A stretch of 9,654 bases of DNA from an uncultured Blautia sp. (GTDB taxonomy: Bacteria; Bacillota; Clostridia; Lachnospirales; Lachnospiraceae). The translations under genes were made by a program, and so were the position numbers. Location: positions 1 through 9,654 of the forward strand of contig CAKRKL010000072.1 of assembly GCA_934358405.1 (NCBI GenBank), in the 5' to 3' direction. Shown here in pieces: positions 6,472 to 9,654 of this stretch (positions are counted from its first letter, which is position 1; the number at the start of each line of letters is the position of its first letter). The notes under the pieces are model-generated. The model ran no database searches, was not told where the DNA came from, and saw only the letters and a list, made by a program, of their open reading frames with translations.

Positions 6472-8283
6472 TTACAAAATATGCTTGCGCAAAACAGGAA
6501 ACTGTACCGGACCGATGGAAAGAACCTGTTGGTGAAATGCTTTCAGGTCAAATTTTTCACCGAGGAGTGTTTGCTGCTCCTCTTTCAGATCCAGGAAATT
6601 CAGGTATCCCACGTAGTACTTCAGATAGTTGGCTGGTGTTTCCACAATGTAGCGGTAGATTTTAGCTGCAGCAGAAGCGTCACGAATGCCAAAGGTACTG
6701 AGAAATCTGGCTGTCTGGGAAAGTGTCCACCCCTGATAGTGGATTCCAATATCCAACAGGGAATAAATACACAGGTTTACGCTGCGGCTGAGCCATGCAG
6801 CTCTGGTAAGGACAGCTGGCGGAGGGGAATCTGAGGATAAAGACTGCCCCTGTGAAGTGTTTTTGGTGGAAAAATAATCAGTAGCGTAATCGTAGGCGTA
6901 GCTTTCCACATAGGTTGCCCAGCCCTCTACATAGCCTCCGGAATTTATGAGATAGCGGATATGGGAAGGGTTCTGGCGGGCAAAATAGACGGTTTGATAA
7001 AGATGGCCCGGGAAGCCTTCATGGGCCAGTGTAGTGAAAAGCTCCAGGTTAGAGACGGAGTGACCATTGTTGATATAAATGATATTTGGAAAGCCTGTGT
7101 CCATAGGTGGTGTCAGGTAAAAGGCCGGGCTGAGAAATTCCTCCATGGATTTATGTACAGTGCGGATTTCAAAGTCAACAGCCGGTGTCTCCGGAAATTC
7201 CTGCCGGATTTTTTGGTTCAGAATGTGCATGATTTTTTCGGGAGCCATGGAAACAAGATCTGCTTTTGAATTTTGCTGGGAAAAAAGTGTAGGATATTTT
7301 TTCAGTATCCGGGCAATTTCAGCAGAGTCTAAAGAAAGCTGCCGAGTGAGCCGCTGCTCCAGCTGCTCTACCGGAACATAGACACCTACCTTGCTCTGCA
7401 GAAGATATTGGTAGTATTCTTTTCCACCTGAAAAATTTGCCAGGCCTCCGTAGTTTTTTCCGGTTCCGCGCAGCTGTTCAAGACCTTCGATCAGCTTCTG
7501 GTAGGCCGGGAGAACCTTCTCCTTGAGAAGCTGGCGGTGAGCCTGATTCAGCAGCTTTTGGTCTTTTTCAGAAAGTTTTCCGTAGTCTTTTAGCTTCTGG
7601 GAAAAAATTTCAAGCAGATAATTGGAATCCGGATCCTGGATAAAGGCGCGGCATTGGGCCTGAATGCGGTCAAGTGTTTCATCACTCATGAAAAAGCCGG
7701 CATCGGATTTGACCTGTTCAAAGGTGAGAAGACTTTGAAAATAATCTCCTATACTGGTAAGCAGATTAAGATAATCGGAGATGTCCTGATTATTATAAAA
7801 GGTATATTCCGCAAGAAGAATGGGAAGCTGAGCCTGAATGCCAAGGCTGGGACCGAGAGGTTCCTCCAGAAGATAGTTTTTTCCAAGAGAAATCTGGGTG
7901 TGGTAGTAGAGCAGAAGCATATCAAGAGTCAGGCGGTTTGTGGGGGAGAGCTTGGCTGTGGAAAAGGTTTTTAGCTTTTCTTCATATTGTTTGGCCTGAG
8001 CGATGGATTTAGTGTTGTCTGTAGAAAGTGTGCCAAGGGTGGCACGGGGACGAAAAATGCCCTGTTTTTCAGGATCAGCAAGGGAGTAGTGCAGGTTCAG
8101 GGCATTTCCTGATACCTCTTTTTCAAAGATGGATTCCGTAAAGCTTTCAAAGCGGGCATTCTCGGACAAAACATGGCGAGAGAGCCAGGGGAAGGCAATG
8201 CAGGCAGAAAATATAAGAGAAATAGCTGCGATTACAAGGAGCTTCTGCCTGGAACGGGGCAGCTTTTTGAGGATGGAGAGCAT
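6472..8283 (-). CDS. Membrane-anchored DUF885-family metallopeptidase-like protein
   Basis: A 603-residue DUF885 protein, a family resembling HExxxGH zinc peptidases. The basic N terminus (KKLPRSRQK) precedes a hydrophobic helix (about 15-34), so the body should lie outside the cell. FSAC at 25-28 is a marginal lipobox (Phe at -3), so lipidation is uncertain. A long helical region (about 85-375) leads to the metal site H421-E-G-F-P-G-H427, with the likely third ligand E453 in VEGWATYVE. Residues for zinc binding and catalysis thus look intact. GFPNIIYINNG and LELFTTLAHEG match the family pattern just before the site. ATG at 8283 has GGGAGG 7 bases upstream. Downstream lies the capA-like gene after 112 bases with its own promoter; I see no convincing terminator between, so some read-through is possible. 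Substrate is unknown; peptides taken up or trimmed at the surface are a guess. Confidence 0.87.
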   Translation of the reverse strand: MLSILKKLPRSRQKLLVIAAISLIFSACIAFPWLSRHVLSENARFESFTESIFEKEVSGNALNLHYSLADPEKQGIFRPRATLGTLSTDNTKSIAQAKQYEEKLKTFSTAKLSPTNRLTLDMLLLYYHTQISLGKNYLLEEPLGPSLGIQAQLPILLAEYTFYNNQDISDYLNLLTSIGDYFQSLLTFEQVKSDAGFFMSDETLDRIQAQCRAFIQDPDSNYLLEIFSQKLKDYGKLSEKDQKLLNQAHRQLLKEKVLPAYQKLIEGLEQLRGTGKNYGGLANFSGGKEYYQYLLQSKVGVYVPVEQLEQRLTRQLSLDSAEIARILKKYPTLFSQQNSKADLVSMAPEKIMHILNQKIRQEFPETPAVDFEIRTVHKSMEEFLSPAFYLTPPMDTGFPNIIYINNGHSVSNLELFTTLAHEGFPGHLYQTVYFARQNPSHIRYLINSGGYVEGWATYVESYAYDYATDYFSTKNTSQGQSLSSDSPPPAVLTRAAWLSRSVNLCIYSLLDIGIHYQGWTLSQTARFLSTFGIRDASAAAKIYRYIVETPANYLKYYVGYLNFLDLKEEQQTLLGEKFDLKAFHQQVLSIGPVQFPVLRKHIL

Positions 8284-8484
8284 GAGAAAGCCTCCCTGTT
8301 AGAGGGATTTTTACTATATTATTGAGAATTCCGGTAAAGTATGCGCTTTATTTGGTTTCATAGGGGATGGGGTGTGAGGATTTTGTGTCGTTGGTAGTGT
8401 GATTTACCAAAATAAGAGAGCTGAGGGAGGAGATGATTGGTGGATTTCACGAAGTGAGAAGGGATGAAGCAGCTGTCATGAAAA

Positions 8485-8513
8485 TTGACGGGGAAATTTT
8501 TGTGTGATATTAT
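8485..8513 (+). promoter_or_regulatory. Sigma-A promoter of the NlpC/P60 gene
   Basis: TTGACG (8485-8490), a 17-base spacer and TATTAT (8508-8513) give near-consensus -35 and -10 boxes at ideal spacing. Transcription should begin near 8520, leaving a leader of about 100 bases before the ATG at 8622. Confidence 0.75.
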
Positions 8514-8520
8514 ACAAACC

Positions 8521-8549
8521 TGTTACGTATACTTAATAAAAATGTAACA
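8521..8549. promoter_or_regulatory. TGTTAC/GTAACA dyad at the NlpC/P60 transcription start
   Basis: TGTTAC (8521-8526) and GTAACA (8544-8549) are a 6-bp inverted repeat 17 bases apart, starting at the predicted transcription start. Each arm fits the WalR half-site TGTWAH. On the minus strand TGTTAC, five bases, TATTAA matches the two-part WalR box at 11 of 12 positions. WalR governs cell-wall hydrolases in Bacillota, so it is plausible but unproven. Confidence 0.3.
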
Positions 8550-8621
8550 ATTATAGGAAAGCAGGAAAGTTTTTTTAGATACGCTCCAAAGTGTGGGCTA
8601 TTAATTTCAAGAGGTGAATGA

Positions 8622-9179
8622 ATGTTAAAAAATAAAATGAAGAGAATTTTATGTGGTGCAGCTGTGTGTGTAACGGTATGTTCTCAGGTGATTTTTCCAC
8701 AGGCGGTATTTGCTGCAACAAAAGAGGCTGTGGAAAAGGCCGGGGAGGCGTATGCGGATAACTCAGAAAATGAGGAAGAGACACAGAGCGGACCTACAGA
8801 AGAAGAACTGAGAGCGCAGATTGTGGATTTTGCCCTGCAGTTCGAGGGGAATCCTTATGTTTATGGCGGGACAAGCCTGACGGGCGGTGCGGACTGCTCA
8901 GGCTTTGTAATGTCTGTGTTTGCGCAGTTTGGATATTCCCTGCCACGGGTAGCCGCAGATCAGTATTATCAGTCCGTTCAGAAATCAGTAGCAGACCTGG
9001 AACCAGGTGACCTGGTGTTTTATGGAAGCGGGATCAGCCATGTAGCGCTGTACATCGGCGGTGGACAGATTATCCACGCCAGCACATCTGCTTCCGGAAT
9101 AAAGATTTCCAATTACGATTATGAGACGCCTGTTGGTGTGGGAACATACATTGAATCCGATGGATTCTATGGTGAATAA
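8622..9179 (+). CDS. Secreted NlpC/P60 peptidoglycan endopeptidase
   Basis: A 185-residue secreted protein. A signal peptide (basic start, hydrophobic 9-30, likely cut after VFA at 31) is followed by a short acidic linker (about 46-62) and one NlpC/P60 domain (about 64-180). The catalytic residues are visible: C92 in GADCSGF, H140 in ISHVALYIG, and H152 in QIIHAS. PYVYGGTS and LEPGDLVFY are standard family motifs. Such enzymes usually cut the D-iGlu to meso-DAP (or Lys) bond in stem peptides. No SH3 or LysM wall-binding domain is present, so it is a minimal form. The ATG at 8622 has GAGGTG at 8611-8616. The overlapping ATG at 8618 is out of frame, and M6 has no ribosome site. It has its own promoter and terminator, so it is a single-gene unit, and it reads toward the DnaA-box cluster. 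Confidence 0.92.
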   Translation: MLKNKMKRILCGAAVCVTVCSQVIFPQAVFAATKEAVEKAGEAYADNSENEEETQSGPTEEELRAQIVDFALQFEGNPYVYGGTSLTGGADCSGFVMSVFAQFGYSLPRVAADQYYQSVQKSVADLEPGDLVFYGSGISHVALYIGGGQIIHASTSASGIKISNYDYETPVGVGTYIESDGFYGE

Positions 9180-9192
9180 AAAACAGGGGCGG

Positions 9193-9209
9193 GGCTCTTT
9201 GGCAGAGCC
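9193..9209 (+). terminator. Minor hairpin just after the NlpC/P60 stop
   Basis: GGCTCT (9193-9198) and AGAGCC (9204-9209) form a 6-bp stem with a 5-base loop, but only a weak T-run follows. It may help RNA stability or act as a weak first terminator ahead of the stronger one at 9228-9259. Confidence 0.35.
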
Positions 9210-9227
9210 TGCTTCAAATACTTTTGC

Positions 9228-9259
9228 AGGGCTGGGATGAATTTCCCGGTTCTTTTTTT
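9228..9259 (+). terminator. Rho-independent terminator of the NlpC/P60 gene
   Basis: AGGGCTGGGA (9228-9237) pairs with TCCCGGTTCT (9244-9253) over ten positions, three of them G-U, around a 6-base loop. A run of seven T (9253-9259) follows. This shields the DnaA-box region from plus-strand transcription. Confidence 0.75.
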
Positions 9260-9392
9260 GTAACAGGAAATTCCCACTGCTGCAGAAAGCGGATTTGTCT
9301 GTAATTTGCCAGATATTGTAAATACGATATTTTTTATGGCTAAGTGTCGAAATATGTTGAAATTAGCAGATTGCACAAAGAGTTTTTGGAAA

Positions 9393-9512
9393 TGTGGATA
9401 GGTGAATTTGTGTGGGAAAAGTTTTCCACTTTTTCAAATATAGAAAAATGCTGAAAAATCAAGTTATGCACAAAGTTATCCACATTATCCACATGGAAAA
9501 GCATGTGGATGA
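9393..9512. other. DnaA-box cluster, probable oriC or dnaA upstream region
   Basis: Three boxes match TTATNCACA exactly on the plus strand: TTATGCACA at 9464-9472, TTATCCACA at 9476-9484 and TTATCCACA at 9485-9493. The last two abut. Two minus-strand boxes have one mismatch: CTATCCACA (9401 to 9393) and TCATCCACA (9512 to 9504). Weaker TTTCCCACA- and TTTTCCACT-like sites sit at 9411-9419 and 9422-9430. Such density in about 120 bases is typical of bacterial origins. In many Bacillota these lie upstream of dnaA, which would be expected just right of the window on the plus strand. The gene itself is not visible, so the alternative is a non-origin DnaA-binding cluster. Confidence 0.7.
9487..9510. 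repeat. 9-bp inverted repeat formed by facing DnaA boxes
   Basis: ATCCACATG (9487-9495) and CATGTGGAT (9502-9510) are perfect inverted copies around GAAAAG. They contain the core of a perfect plus-strand box and of a one-mismatch minus-strand box, so the two boxes face each other. Confidence 0.7.
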
Positions 9513-9540
9513 GTTGATTTACATAATGAGGAGAGAAACA

Positions 9541-9630
9541 AATGTTTTGGTTATTGTTATGAAAATTGATTTTTTGACAAAAATCGGGGAAAAGGTATTG
9601 ACTTTTTTAAAATCAAAATATTATTGAATA
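9541..9630. other. AT-rich stretch beside the DnaA boxes (possible unwinding or promoter region)
   Basis: Only 19 of 90 bases are G or C by my count. It directly follows the DnaA-box cluster, as a DNA unwinding element would. TTGACT (9599-9604) with TATTAT (9620-9625) at 15-base spacing could also be the promoter of the gene beyond the window edge, with DnaA boxes upstream for autoregulation. The sequence cannot separate these two roles. Confidence 0.45.
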
Positions 9631-9654
9631 TTCACGGAAAATATCACAATTCGG

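Larger units (their letters stand above)
8284..8621. other. Divergent intergenic region between the DUF885 and NlpC/P60 genes
   Basis: 338 bases hold both promoters. On the plus side there is a good sigma-A promoter (8485-8513), then a dyad (8521-8549) and the ribosome site. On the minus side no strong promoter is seen for the DUF885 gene; TATAGT-like sequence near 8313-8318 is a weak candidate. A small hairpin (8293-8297 with 8303-8307) covers part of the DUF885 Shine-Dalgarno region. A short purine-rich open frame ends at 8507. Nothing clear is seen at 8341-8400. Confidence 0.6.

Noticed and set aside
8446..8457. TTCAC-GAA-GTGA palindrome as an operator
   Set aside because: Four to five base pairs only, lying upstream of the promoter with no second copy in the window.
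9239..9273. GAATTTCC/GGAAATTC repeat as an antiterminator or riboswitch
   Set aside because: It overlaps the NlpC/P60 terminator and has no downstream gene to control; it is probably incidental.
9167..9376. 69-residue minus-strand open frame after the NlpC/P60 gene
   Set aside because: GTG start without a ribosome site; it overlaps the NlpC/P60 3' end and its terminator, and has no recognisable domain.
9542..9562. Six-residue leader peptide (MFWLLL) preceded by GAGGAG
   Set aside because: It sits in the AT-rich origin-like stretch with no attenuator hairpin after it; chance is the simpler explanation.
9412..9627. 71-residue plus-strand open frame over the DnaA boxes
   Set aside because: Its sequence is a translation of DnaA boxes and the AT-rich stretch, with no ribosome site and no family-like features.

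Overview
The window reads as a chromosomal segment of a low-to-medium GC Gram-positive anaerobe, most likely a Lachnospiraceae-type Clostridia (inference). The basis is the AGGAGG-type ribosome sites, hairpin-plus-T terminators, the style of the NCS2, CapA and NlpC/P60 proteins, and a ydjG/H/I-type gene set as in Bacillota. No insertion sequence, CRISPR array, tRNA or rRNA was seen.

Layout. A uracil-type NCS2 permease (19-1374, +) converges on a three-gene minus-strand operon (4728 to 1430), with a two-way terminator between them. The operon encodes an SPFH protein with three C-terminal zinc ribbons (ydjI-like), a double zinc-ribbon membrane protein (ydjG-like) and a TPM-domain membrane protein (ydjH-like). 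This is the B. subtilis YdjGHI set that works with PspA, but no pspA lies beside it here. Further right on the minus strand are a membrane-anchored CapA-family protein (6359 to 4923) and a membrane-anchored DUF885 metallopeptidase-like protein (8283 to 6472). A 338-base divergent region follows, then a secreted NlpC/P60 peptidoglycan hydrolase (8622-9179, +) with its own promoter and terminator. The last ~260 bases carry a cluster of DnaA boxes and an AT-rich stretch, which looks like the start of oriC or a dnaA upstream region.

Function. Most genes concern the envelope: membrane stress or organisation (ydjIGH), an envelope-anchored CapA homologue, a membrane peptidase and a cell-wall hydrolase. 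If the right end is oriC, the four rightward-lying minus-strand blocks run away from the origin, co-directional with replication, and the two plus-strand genes oppose it.

Most notable points. (1) The CapA homologue keeps the fold motifs but has lost every histidine normally found in its metal-site motifs (GDNLVQ, ATALIDD, ANWG, GTNPN), suggesting a pseudoenzyme. (2) ydjIGH stands without pspA and has an enlarged zinc-ribbon tail. (3) The DnaA-box cluster lies beside an nlpC/p60 gene rather than rpmH. (4) A perfect 8-bp dyad overlaps the capA-like -10 element.
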